Assembly: GCA_021844355.1 (NCBI GenBank)
Contig: JAKBTP010000195.1
Location: forward strand, 1 to 10,158
DNA: 10,158 nucleotides
Origin: a bacterium
Lineage (GTDB): Bacteria; Chloroflexota; Dormibacteria; Aeolococcales; Bog-877
Reading direction: 5' to 3'
Shown here: positions 1-5,475 of the stretch, piece by piece
Numbering within the stretch: the first letter of the stretch is position 1
Layout of the letters: the number at the start of each line of letters is the position of its first letter
Notes under the pieces: generated by a model
Told to the model about the DNA's origin: nothing
The model's database searches: none
The model's input: only the letters and a program-made list of their open reading frames with translations
Position numbers and translations under genes: made by a program

Positions 1-263
1 CCCGCAATGGCGAGGTCAGCCTGGATGACAACACCTTCACCCCGGCCGCCTGTAGTTCGCCCTCCCCCTCAGCGGCGACCGGTGGGACGGCCACCACCGC
101 GACCCCCAACACCGGCGCTATGACCGGATCCAACGTTGGCGAGGCGCTCGGGCTGGGGGCCCTCGGAATAATCCTCTTCGCCGCCGGCCTGAGCTGGGCT
201 GCAGTGGCCCGGTCACGGATCGAGATCACAGGTAGGCCGCGGCGGCATCGGGGGTACCGATGA
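1..263 (+). CDS. C-terminal end of a surface or secreted protein with a membrane anchor (partial)
   Basis: The frame starting at base 3 is open from the window edge to a TGA at 261-263, so only about the last 86 residues are present. The visible part has three sections. First come a few polar residues, then a linker rich in Ser, Thr, Ala and Pro, as is typical of wall-spanning or glycosylated stalks. Next is a hydrophobic stretch (GALGIILFAAGLSWAAVA) long enough to cross the membrane once. A basic tail ending in RPRRHRGYR closes the protein. This linker-helix-basic tail order fits a surface protein held by its C-terminus. The motif TPNTGAM lies about ten residues before the helix and resembles a degenerate LPxTG sorting signal, but the leading Leu is missing, so sortase processing is only a possibility. 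The function of the missing N-terminal part cannot be judged. Confidence 0.6.
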   Translation, partial: RNGEVSLDDNTFTPAACSSPSPSAATGGTATTATPNTGAMTGSNVGEALGLGALGIILFAAGLSWAAVARSRIEITGRPRRHRGYR

Positions 264-437
264 ATGCCAGTCGGCCCTCACTGTCGGCGGCGGCGGCCCG
301 CTCCTGGTGGCCTGCGCTCGCCCGCCGAGCGGCTGGCCGGCGGCGCATGACGCTGGTGGAGCTGAGCCCAGGTGGGGCGCTCCAGGAGAAGGTGCGGCCC
401 CCTGCCTGGCCAGCCGGCCTGGAGCAGGGTCGGCAAC

Positions 438-445
438 GGAGGTGA
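438..445 (+). promoter_or_regulatory. Shine-Dalgarno site of the PRC-barrel gene
   Basis: GGAGGTGA lies five bases before the ATG at 451. This is one of only two strong SD sequences seen here and it decides the start of the PRC-barrel gene. The open frame extends further upstream, and a GTG at 442 falls inside the SD itself, so both can be set aside. Confidence 0.75.
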
Positions 446-450
446 GCGAG

Positions 451-825
451 ATGGAAGCGAGCAAGGAAGAGGCCAGCTGGAACGTTGCCGAGTGGCATGG
501 CAAGACGCTCATCGACACGGCGGGGCAGCGGATCGGCAAGCTCGAGGACGTGTACGTCGACGTGGAGACGGATGAGCCCCAGTTTGGAACCGTCAAGGAA
601 GGGTTCGTCGACCGCCACCTCACGTTCGTGCCACTGGGGGGCGTCAAGGTTGGGCCCAACGGACTCCAGGTCAACGCCTCAAGGCAGCAGGTCCGGTCAG
701 CCCCCCACCTGGAACTCCACGGTGAGGAGCTGTCGCAGGCGGACGAGTCCGCCCTCTACCACCACTTCGAGCAGAACTACACCCCGATCGCCAACGAGAG
801 CGGGCGCAGGTTGGCGCGCCGCTAG
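451..825 (+). CDS. PRC-barrel domain protein
   Basis: This 124-residue protein starts at the ATG behind a strong SD. Residues about 14-86 match a PRC-barrel: a G-x-x-x-G-K-L-E-D-V-Y-V-D turn near 25-37, a D-x-x-T-x-x-P-Q-F-like strand near 38-46, the FVPLGGVKV strand at 59-67, and a closing V-R-S-A-P at 81-85. PRC-barrels are small beta-barrel domains known from 16S rRNA maturation (RimM), photosynthetic reaction centres and many stand-alone proteins of unknown role. The remaining 35 residues are charged and probably helical, ending in a basic RRLARR. There is no signal peptide or membrane segment, so it should be cytosolic. Stand-alone PRC-barrel proteins of this size, often repeated in one genome and linked to stress, are common in high-GC Gram-positives and Deinococcus. 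That role is family knowledge only; nothing here shows it. Confidence 0.82.
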   Translation: MEASKEEASWNVAEWHGKTLIDTAGQRIGKLEDVYVDVETDEPQFGTVKEGFVDRHLTFVPLGGVKVGPNGLQVNASRQQVRSAPHLELHGEELSQADESALYHHFEQNYTPIANESGRRLARR

Positions 826-832
826 GCCGGCC

Positions 833-849
833 GCCGGGTCATTCCCGGC
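833..849 (+). terminator. GC-only hairpin after the PRC-barrel gene
   Basis: GCCGGG (833-838) and CCCGGC (844-849) form a perfect six-base stem with loop TCATT, eight bases after the PRC-barrel stop. No T-run follows; the next bases are a C-rich stretch. Hairpin terminators without U-tracts have been proposed in actinobacteria, so this may separate the PRC-barrel and Crp/Fnr genes. It is also short enough to be chance in DNA this GC-rich. Confidence 0.35.
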
Positions 850-872
850 CCCCTCCGCGACGGTGCAGTGGG

Positions 873-878
873 TAGAAT
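873..878 (+). promoter_or_regulatory. Possible -10 box for the Crp/Fnr-type gene
   Basis: TAGAAT differs from TATAAT at one position and is a local AT-rich island in the 117-base gap before the regulator gene. It would give a leader of roughly 55-60 bases. No convincing -35 hexamer sits 16-18 bases upstream, so the call rests on one hexamer and on the need for a promoter after the hairpin at 833-849. Confidence 0.22.
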
Positions 879-942
879 GCCGTTGTTGACCAGAGGGTGA
901 CGGGGCCCGACATCCGGGCGCCGTCCAGAGGGGCCGACCATC

Positions 943-1665
943 GTGGAACCTGGGAGCGGCGAAATTCAGGGCACCGAGAACCGACTGCTGGCGGGGCTGC
1001 CGCCGAGTGAGCGAGAGCGGCTGCTGCCCCGGCTGACCGAGATCTTCCTCAAGGTCAAGACGGTGCTGTTCGAGCCGGGGCAGCCGATCGACGCCGTCTA
1101 CTTCCCCCTCGACGGCGTGATCTCTCTGGTCACTCCCCTCGAAGACGGTGACATCGTGGAGGTGGCAACGGTCGGAAACGAGGGGCTGGTGGGAGTGCCC
1201 GTGGTGCTCGGTGGCAGTCTCGCGGTCCGCGCCATCTCCCAGGTGGCCGGTCGCTGCCTGACGATGGAAGCGGGGGCATTTCTCTCCGAGCTGGGGAAGA
1301 GGGGTGGCCTCTCCCGAGTGGTGGACAGCTACGTGCAGGCCCTCTTCGGCCAGATCTCCCAGGCGGCCGCCTGCAACCGCCTGCACTCCAATGAGGAGCG
1401 CCTGGCCCGTTGGCTGCTCATGAGCCACGACCGGGTCGGCGCCGACAACTTCTTCATCACCCAGGAGTTTCTGGCGCAGATGCTGGGCTCGCGGCGCGCC
1501 ACCGTGACCCTGTCGGCCAGCATTCTGCAGCAGGCGGGCTTCATCCAGTACCGCCGGGGCCACGTCGAGATCACTGACCGGCACGGCCTAGAGAGCGCCG
1601 CCTGCGAGTGCTATGAGGTGATTCGCTCGGCCCTGGAGAGGGTGGCGGTCCCGCAACCACTCTGA
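943..1665 (+). CDS. Crp/Fnr-family transcriptional regulator, non-cAMP subgroup
   Basis: This 240-residue protein has the usual Crp length and layout. Residues about 15-125 form the cNMP-like sensory beta-roll (FEPGQPIDAVYFPLDGVISL at 43-62). A long dimerisation helix covers about 125-165, and a winged helix-turn-helix about 168-215 (ITQEFLAQMLGSRRATVTLS at 172-191). The phosphate-binding cassette that marks cAMP receptors (G-E-L...R-S-A) is absent. In its place is V-G-N-E-G-L-V-G at 77-84, as in a large subgroup of Crp-like proteins of unknown signal. The end D-R-H-G-L-E...A-C-E-C-Y (212-224) is also typical of that subgroup. There is no N-terminal cysteine set for an Fnr iron-sulphur cluster. 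The start is a GTG preceded by a loose AGAGGGG about ten bases upstream; no better start lies nearby. The gene stands alone between a hairpin and a converging gene, so its targets cannot be read from context. Confidence 0.88.
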   Translation: MEPGSGEIQGTENRLLAGLPPSERERLLPRLTEIFLKVKTVLFEPGQPIDAVYFPLDGVISLVTPLEDGDIVEVATVGNEGLVGVPVVLGGSLAVRAISQVAGRCLTMEAGAFLSELGKRGGLSRVVDSYVQALFGQISQAAACNRLHSNEERLARWLLMSHDRVGADNFFITQEFLAQMLGSRRATVTLSASILQQAGFIQYRRGHVEITDRHGLESAACECYEVIRSALERVAVPQPL

Positions 1666-1706
1666 CCTCGCCGCATCGCCACCGCCCACGTCCGCTGGGA
1701 TTCCGG

Positions 1707-1727
1707 CTGGCGCTGCTCCCGTGCCAG
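1707..1727. terminator. Weak hairpin between converging genes
   Basis: CTGGCGC (1707-1713) pairs with GTGCCAG (1721-1727), including one G-T pair, around a seven-base loop. It lies in the 124-base gap between the Crp/Fnr-type gene and the converging small membrane gene, where a two-way terminator would be expected. No T-run flanks it, so confidence is low. Confidence 0.25.
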
Positions 1728-1789
1728 ACGGCGTGCCCAAGGCGTGCCTCCTGAACGAGTCCACCGGGACCGCGGGTGGCCGACTCTGA

Positions 1790-1948
1790 TCACCAGCGCA
1801 GGTGCCGAATCCAGAACAGGTGCCGAGGCCGCAGGGCCGTGCGGAGGACCCACAGCCCCAACAGCAGGATGGCCAGGATCCAGAGCAGGTGAATCGCCAA
1901 CCCCAGCCCGAACAGGACGATCACCACCCCCAGCACCAGCACCTTCAT
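1790..1948 (-). CDS. Small hydrophobic membrane protein (52 residues)
   Basis: Starting at the ATG at 1948, the product is 52 residues long. It begins with Met-Lys, and residues about 3-35 are almost entirely Val, Leu, Ile and Gly, with a short AIHLLWIL turn near 18-25 that could allow two membrane passes. A basic, His/Trp-containing tail follows (RPRHLFWIRHLRW, 40-52). Tiny proteins with a Leu/Val/Gly-rich core, a HLLWI turn and a basic aromatic tail are common in actinobacteria and are usually labelled hydrophobic protein. I know of no established function. The frame is open further upstream, but that part lacks the hydrophobic pattern. The ATG overlaps the stop of the upstream MarR-like frame as ATGA, which suggests coupled translation and fits the absence of an SD sequence. 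Confidence 0.62.
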   Translation of the reverse strand: MKVLVLGVVIVLFGLGLAIHLLWILAILLLGLWVLRTALRPRHLFWIRHLRW

Positions 1949-2799
1949 CGCCAGGTCGGCACGTCCAGAGGCTCGCCCCGCGGGCCCCAGCCGCCGCCTC
2001 CAAGTACACCCGGCGGCACACCCCGCGGCTCGGGGGATGCCCCTCGCAGCTCCGGTGGACGAGATGACACGGGGAGAGCCGGCCACGACCAGATCGGTCC
2101 ATCCGCGAACTGGGCGGCCTCAGGCCCTGAGTTCCGGATCGACTCTTGGGTCCACTGGGCTGTCGACCAGGCAGCTTGCGAGGGCGAGGTGCTTTCCTCT
2201 TGGAGGCTGGCCGCTGCGACCAGGCCCGTCTCGGCGTTTCCGATTGACGCCGGATCCAGCCCGCGGGAGGGCCGAGGTAGACCGGAATCCCGGCGGCCCA
2301 GAGGGCCGCCGGGAGGGGAGGACGATTGCCGCGGGGCGCGCCGCCTTGCCTGCCGAGCCGGTCCCGGTTGGCCCGAAGGGGCCGCAGGCGGGATCGGTTG
2401 GTATGCCCGGGCCAGTTGTCCCATGGCCCGCTTCATGACCAGCAGACGGGCAGGACCCAGTTGGCCCAGCAGTCGCCGCAAGGACACCAGCTGGGCCCGG
2501 CGGTCCTGGACCACCAGGCGGACCCCCGCAGCGGTGGTGGACAGCATCCACCCCGATCCGGCCGCACCATCTCCGCTGCGCTCCACAAGGCCCAAGCTGA
2601 GCAGGCGATCGGCCACGGCCAACGCGGCGGCGGGACTGACCCCGATCCCCGCCGCCAGACTGTGGCTGGAGCGGGGAAGGTGACGCAGGAAGTCGAGGGC
2701 ATTCAAATGCCGTCGGTCGAGTCCTCCGCTGGCCTCGGCACCGACGGACGCGAGACCACCACCTGCTTGCCGCAGCAGGTCGATCCAGAGGCCGAGCAT
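1945..2799 (-). CDS. MarR-like winged-helix protein with a long, probably disordered tail
   Basis: From the ATG at 2799 the frame gives 284 residues. Residues 1-133 look like a MarR-type regulator. An N-terminal helix (MLGLWIDLLRQ) comes first, then a winged helix at about 28-93 (HLNALDFLRHL; SLAAGIGVSPAAALAVADRL; LLSLGLVERSGDG as recognition helix and wing). A C-terminal dimerisation helix ends near LARAY (129-133). MarR proteins normally stop about there, at 140-160 residues. Here the frame runs on for some 150 residues of Pro, Ser, Gly and Arg-rich sequence with no recognisable domain. My hand count of G/C at third codon positions is roughly 85-90 % in the domain and 65-75 % in the tail, so the tail may not be under the same selection. 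The frame ends with ATGA, overlapping the small membrane gene. A weak SD-like GGGAAGG precedes the ATG by 11 bases. An upstream start at 2985 or 2997 is possible but adds only low-complexity residues. The ligand and targets are unknown. Confidence 0.55.
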   Translation of the reverse strand: MLGLWIDLLRQAGGGLASVGAEASGGLDRRHLNALDFLRHLPRSSHSLAAGIGVSPAAALAVADRLLSLGLVERSGDGAAGSGWMLSTTAAGVRLVVQDRRAQLVSLRRLLGQLGPARLLVMKRAMGQLARAYQPIPPAAPSGQPGPARQARRRAPRQSSSPPGGPLGRRDSGLPRPSRGLDPASIGNAETGLVAAASLQEESTSPSQAAWSTAQWTQESIRNSGPEAAQFADGPIWSWPALPVSSRPPELRGASPEPRGVPPGVLGGGGWGPRGEPLDVPTWR

Positions 2800-2839
2800 C
2801 CGACTGCTGGCCTTCCCGGTGGGGTCGATCTCCTCGGAT

Positions 2840-2859
2840 CGCTCCCCAAGGCGGGAGCG
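2840..2859. promoter_or_regulatory. Inverted repeat upstream of the MarR-like gene, possible operator
   Basis: CGCTCCC (2840-2846) and GGGAGCG (2853-2859) are a perfect seven-base inverted repeat with a six-base centre, 41-60 bases before the proposed MarR-like ATG. MarR proteins usually bind palindromes of about 16-20 bases in their own promoter, so size and position suit self-control. It could equally be a hairpin in the leader RNA or chance in GC-rich DNA. Confidence 0.3.
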
Positions 2860-3351
2860 GTGCGGCCAGGTGAGTGGGCGGGAAGGGCGCCTTAGGCTGC
2901 TCTCCAACGGGGCGACTCCCTGGCTGCCAGCCGCTGTCCCTGGGAGGGCGAGTGTGAGGGCGACTGGGGTGGTGGCCGAGTTCATGCCCGTGATCATGAC
3001 CCGGCCAGGGCCCGGTGTCGGTCCGCTCGCGTACGCAGGCCGCGGCGACGCGTTCAACAGGTGCACCGCAAGAGGCCAGGCGCTGCCCGATCCACGAGCC
3101 CGGCGGGATGTCCAGGCGTCAACCGAGCCGGGCCAGGACCCTTTCTGCCGGGAGCTGGAGCTCGTCGCGGGCCGCCCGGACCAGAAGCTGCAGACGGGCA
3201 CCGCAGCATCTCCGAAGGGCCATCCCCAGATGCGCCCCAAGATCCTGTCAGCAGTCCCATCCGGTCCCAGCCCCTGCAGATCCTCGAAGTCACGGCCTAG
3301 GGCCAACCAAGCTCCGGCCGCTTCCCGGTGGCCCGCCACTCCCGGGTGCCC

Positions 3352-3357
3352 TATGGT
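3352..3357 (+). promoter_or_regulatory. Possible -10 box (TAnnnT) of a leaderless M50 peptidase transcript
   Basis: TATGGT fits the TAnnnT pattern of actinobacterial -10 boxes and ends seven bases before the GTG at 3365. That places the transcription start at or next to the start codon, and no SD sequence is present. A matching arrangement lies before rmlA. No clear -35 box is seen. Confidence 0.33.
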
Positions 3358-3364
3358 CTAGCTC

Positions 3365-4501
3365 GTGGGTAGTCAGACGATCCGCCTGGGCCGGCTCTTC
3401 GGCCTGGAGATCGGATTCAACTGGAGCCTGCTGCCCTTCTTCCTCCTCGTGGCCTGGACCATGGCGACCGAGGTCCTGCCCTCGGGGGCACCCGGACTCT
3501 CCAGCACCGAGTACTGGATGGCCGGGGTGCTGGGCACCTTCGTCTTCTACGCCTGCCTTCTGGCGCATGAGCTGTCGCACGCCCTGGTGGCCAAGGCCAA
3601 GGGGGTCAAGGTGTCGGGGATCACCCTCTGGCTGTTCGGTGGGGTGACTCAGCTGGAGGGGGAGCCGAGCCGGGCCCAGGACCAGGCGCTCATCACCGCG
3701 GTCGGGCCCCTCACCAGCCTGGCCCTGGCCGCCTTCTTCTTCGGCGCTCAGCAGCTGCTCCCCGGCCTCAACGCACCGCCCATTCTCGTGACCCTTTTCG
3801 CCTGGATGGCCCTGCTCAACCTGGTGCTCGGGGCTTTCAACCTGGTTCCGGCCCTCCCCCTGGACGGGGGCCGGCTCTTGGGGGCCGTGGTCTGGTGGCG
3901 CACCGGCTCCAAGGACCGGGGAACGACCGGCGCGGTCCGGGTGGGGCGGTTCTTCGCCTATCTGCTGATCGCCCTGGGAGCTCTCGAGGTTGTGGCCGGA
4001 GGTCTGCTGAACGGCCTGTGGCTCGCCCTCATCGGCTGGTTCCTGCTCTCCGCCGGGGCTGCCGAGGGGCGCCAGGTGGGCATCCGGTCCCGGCTGCGGC
4101 AGGTCCCGGTCGCAGCTGTCATGACCAGCCCGGTGCCGACCCTCCCCAGCTGGCTCACCTGCGGGCAGCTGGCCGAGTCCGGCGGGCGAGGTGCTGGCCT
4201 GTACGCACTTCACGGAGTGGGCGGTGAGATGGTGGGCTTTCTCCCCCGGAGCCGGGTGGACGAGGCGGTGCGGGCCGGGCACCCCGAGTGGAGGCTGGAG
4301 GCGCTGGCGGTGGCCGCCGAGCAGCTCACCACGGTGCGGCCGGATGAGGACCTGGAGGCGGCGCTGGTGCGCCTCGGCCCCCATCTCGAGCAGGGGGCCC
4401 TGGTGGTCGCCGACGGCCAGCTGGTGGGCACCCTCGCTGCCTCCGACGTCGCCCGGGTGGCCGCCCTGGCCCCGCTCCTTGGCCCAAGGCCCCAGGACTA
4501 G
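3365..4501 (+). CDS. Site-2 protease-like M50 membrane metallopeptidase with CBS pair
   Basis: The 378-residue product is a polytopic membrane zinc peptidase of family M50, which cleaves substrates within or near the membrane. The zinc motif H-E-L-S-H is at residues 68-72 inside a hydrophobic helix. The second zinc-ligand motif N-L-V-P-A-L-P-L-D-G-G-R is at 159-170 with Asp167. Hydrophobic segments lie near 20-33, 53-75, 106-132, 137-165, 196-213 and 217-232. Residues about 248-368 form two CBS-like repeats (V-A-A-V-M-T-S-P-V-P at 249-258 opening the first; L-V-V-A-D-G-Q-L-V-G with A-S-D-V-A-R-V near 346-365 closing the second), which in relatives bind adenine nucleotides. There is no PDZ domain, so it resembles the CBS-containing SpoIVFB/Rip3-like branch rather than RseP. 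The GTG start lacks an SD sequence. The gene is single, with no sigma or anti-sigma factor beside it, so the substrate is unknown. Its TAG stop is shared, as CTAG, with the converging glycosyltransferase gene. Confidence 0.9.
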   Translation: MGSQTIRLGRLFGLEIGFNWSLLPFFLLVAWTMATEVLPSGAPGLSSTEYWMAGVLGTFVFYACLLAHELSHALVAKAKGVKVSGITLWLFGGVTQLEGEPSRAQDQALITAVGPLTSLALAAFFFGAQQLLPGLNAPPILVTLFAWMALLNLVLGAFNLVPALPLDGGRLLGAVVWWRTGSKDRGTTGAVRVGRFFAYLLIALGALEVVAGGLLNGLWLALIGWFLLSAGAAEGRQVGIRSRLRQVPVAAVMTSPVPTLPSWLTCGQLAESGGRGAGLYALHGVGGEMVGFLPRSRVDEAVRAGHPEWRLEALAVAAEQLTTVRPDEDLEAALVRLGPHLEQGALVVADGQLVGTLAASDVARVAALAPLLGPRPQD

Positions 4502-5475
4502 TTGGAGCGGCGGAGGAGGCGCCTCCAGGGGGTCGGGGCGGCCCAGCGCAGGATCTCCGCCTCCTCAACCCGTCTGGCGCTCCAGATCCTGCGCCAGTCC
4601 CGGCGCGCCGCCCCCAGCTGACGGGCGGCGTCCACAACTCCGAGAAGCGCTGCGGGATGACGGCGCGCCGCGAGCCCACAGCGCAAGAGCAGCAGGGCCC
4701 GGGGGCGGAGCTGCCCTCGTCCCCGACGCCAGCTGGGTGGCGCCACCCGCTCCAGGAGCAGGAAGCGATTGGTCAGGACGTGCCGCTCGATCGCGGCGGT
4801 GCGGTGCAGCCCGCTCCCGCCCCGGATGTGGGAGGCGGTGGCCCCGGGCTCGTACCAGCAGGACCATCCCCGCCAGCGCGCCCGGAAGTCCAGGTCCACG
4901 TCCTCCAGGTAGGCGAAGAAGCGGGCGCAGAACACCTCCCCCTCCAGCGCCACGTCCTGCAGCATCTCCCGCCGGTAGAGCGCCGCCGCCGCCGAGGCCC
5001 CGAACACCTCCTCGGCTTCGCCATAGCGGCCGTCGTCCGGCTCCCCCTGCCCACGGTTGGAGACCCAGAGGCTGCTGTGCAAACGATGCCCGGTGCTGTC
5101 GAGGACCCCTCCCCGTCGCAGGCGGGGGGCGACCGCCCCTGCCTCCGGGTGGGTGGCCATGCGGTGGGCCGCAACCTCCAGGAACTGCGGGTCGAGGACG
5201 ACGTCCTGGTTGAGCAAGAGGACCAACTCGGAGGTGGTGGCGGCGATCCCCTGGTTGGCGGCCACCGCGAAGCCGAGGTTCCGGGGGTTGCGCACCAACC
5301 GGAGGCCGGGCTGCCCGGCCACCCACTCGGCGCTGCCGTCCACCGACCCGTTGTCCACCACCACCACCTCGGCCGGCGGGAGGGACTGCCGCCCCAGGGA
5401 GTCGAGCGCCGCCACCAGGTCGGAGCCCCCGTTCCAGCCGACCACCACCGCGGCCACCTGCGGGTCGGCGCTCAC
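4498..5475 (-). CDS. Family 2 glycosyltransferase (second in cluster)
   Basis: This is a 325-residue GT-A fold glycosyltransferase. The N-terminal strand AAVVVGWNGGSDLVAALDSL (8-27), V-V-V-V-D-N-G-S-V-D-G-S (37-48) and N-L-G-F-A-V-A-A-N-Q-G (66-76) form the nucleotide-sugar site. L-L-L-N-Q-D-V-V (86-93) is the usual metal-binding N-x-D position. F-A-Y-L-E-D-V-D-L-D-F-R-A-R (187-200) carries the acidic catalytic region. These features resemble WbbL/rhamnosyltransferase-type enzymes that transfer a sugar from dTDP- or UDP-sugar to a growing glycan. The C-terminal 90 residues are Arg- and Leu-rich, suggesting contact with the inner face of the membrane. I place the start at the GTG at 5475, whose GTGA overlaps the stop of the upstream glycosyltransferase. 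The frame is open further up, but that part is not protein-like. The dTDP-rhamnose genes upstream make rhamnose the likeliest donor; acceptor and linkage are unknown. Confidence 0.86.
   Translation of the reverse strand: MSADPQVAAVVVGWNGGSDLVAALDSLGRQSLPPAEVVVVDNGSVDGSAEWVAGQPGLRLVRNPRNLGFAVAANQGIAATTSELVLLLNQDVVLDPQFLEVAAHRMATHPEAGAVAPRLRRGGVLDSTGHRLHSSLWVSNRGQGEPDDGRYGEAEEVFGASAAAALYRREMLQDVALEGEVFCARFFAYLEDVDLDFRARWRGWSCWYEPGATASHIRGGSGLHRTAAIERHVLTNRFLLLERVAPPSWRRGRGQLRPRALLLLRCGLAARRHPAALLGVVDAARQLGAARRDWRRIWSARRVEEAEILRWAAPTPWRRLLRRSN

Larger units (their letters stand above)
2800..3364. other. 565-base divergent intergenic region
   Basis: This stretch lies between the outward-facing MarR-like and M50 peptidase genes and should hold promoters for both. 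I find a 7-base-pair inverted repeat at 2840-2859 and a TAnnnT hexamer at 3352-3357, listed separately. The - strand frame of the MarR-like gene stays open up to a GTG at 3339, but most of its sequence here is low-complexity and not protein-like. Between 3339 and 3119 two - strand frames read like halves of one short protein if joined by a frameshift; this is treated as a finding, not as a gene. No RNA gene is recognisable. Confidence 0.5.

Noticed and set aside
260..445. A 61-codon + strand frame whose ATG overlaps the stop of the left-edge gene as ATGA and which ends in the SD of the PRC-barrel gene.
   Set aside because: The overlap is suggestive, but the product is low-complexity (Ala, Arg, Pro), lacks any recognisable motif, and has no SD of its own. 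High G/C at third positions is not informative in DNA this GC-rich.
697..1584. A 295-codon - strand frame opposite the Crp/Fnr-type gene.
   Set aside because: It has no recognisable domain, while the opposite strand carries a clear Crp/Fnr protein; it is a GC-driven shadow.
1731..1750. A near-tandem copy of GGCGTGCC in the gap between the Crp/Fnr-type and small membrane genes.
   Set aside because: Two eight-base copies a few bases apart are expected by chance in such GC-rich DNA and have no supporting context.
1802..2683. A 293-codon + strand frame opposite the MarR-like and small membrane genes.
   Set aside because: The product is Pro, Arg, Gln and Ser-rich with no domain pattern. It lies opposite the winged-helix domain and hydrophobic protein, which are protein-like on the other strand; it is the complement effect of GC-rich coding.
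2800..2997. An earlier start for the MarR-like protein at 2985 or 2997, with a weakly hydrophobic segment (VALTLALPGTAAG).
   Set aside because: The added residues do not resemble a MarR N-terminus or a proper signal peptide and would include the inverted repeat at 2840-2859; the start at 2799 matches the domain edge better.
3290..4384. A 364-codon - strand frame opposite the M50 peptidase gene.
   Set aside because: It is a Gly, Pro, Gln and His-rich shadow of a gene with intact zinc motifs on the + strand.
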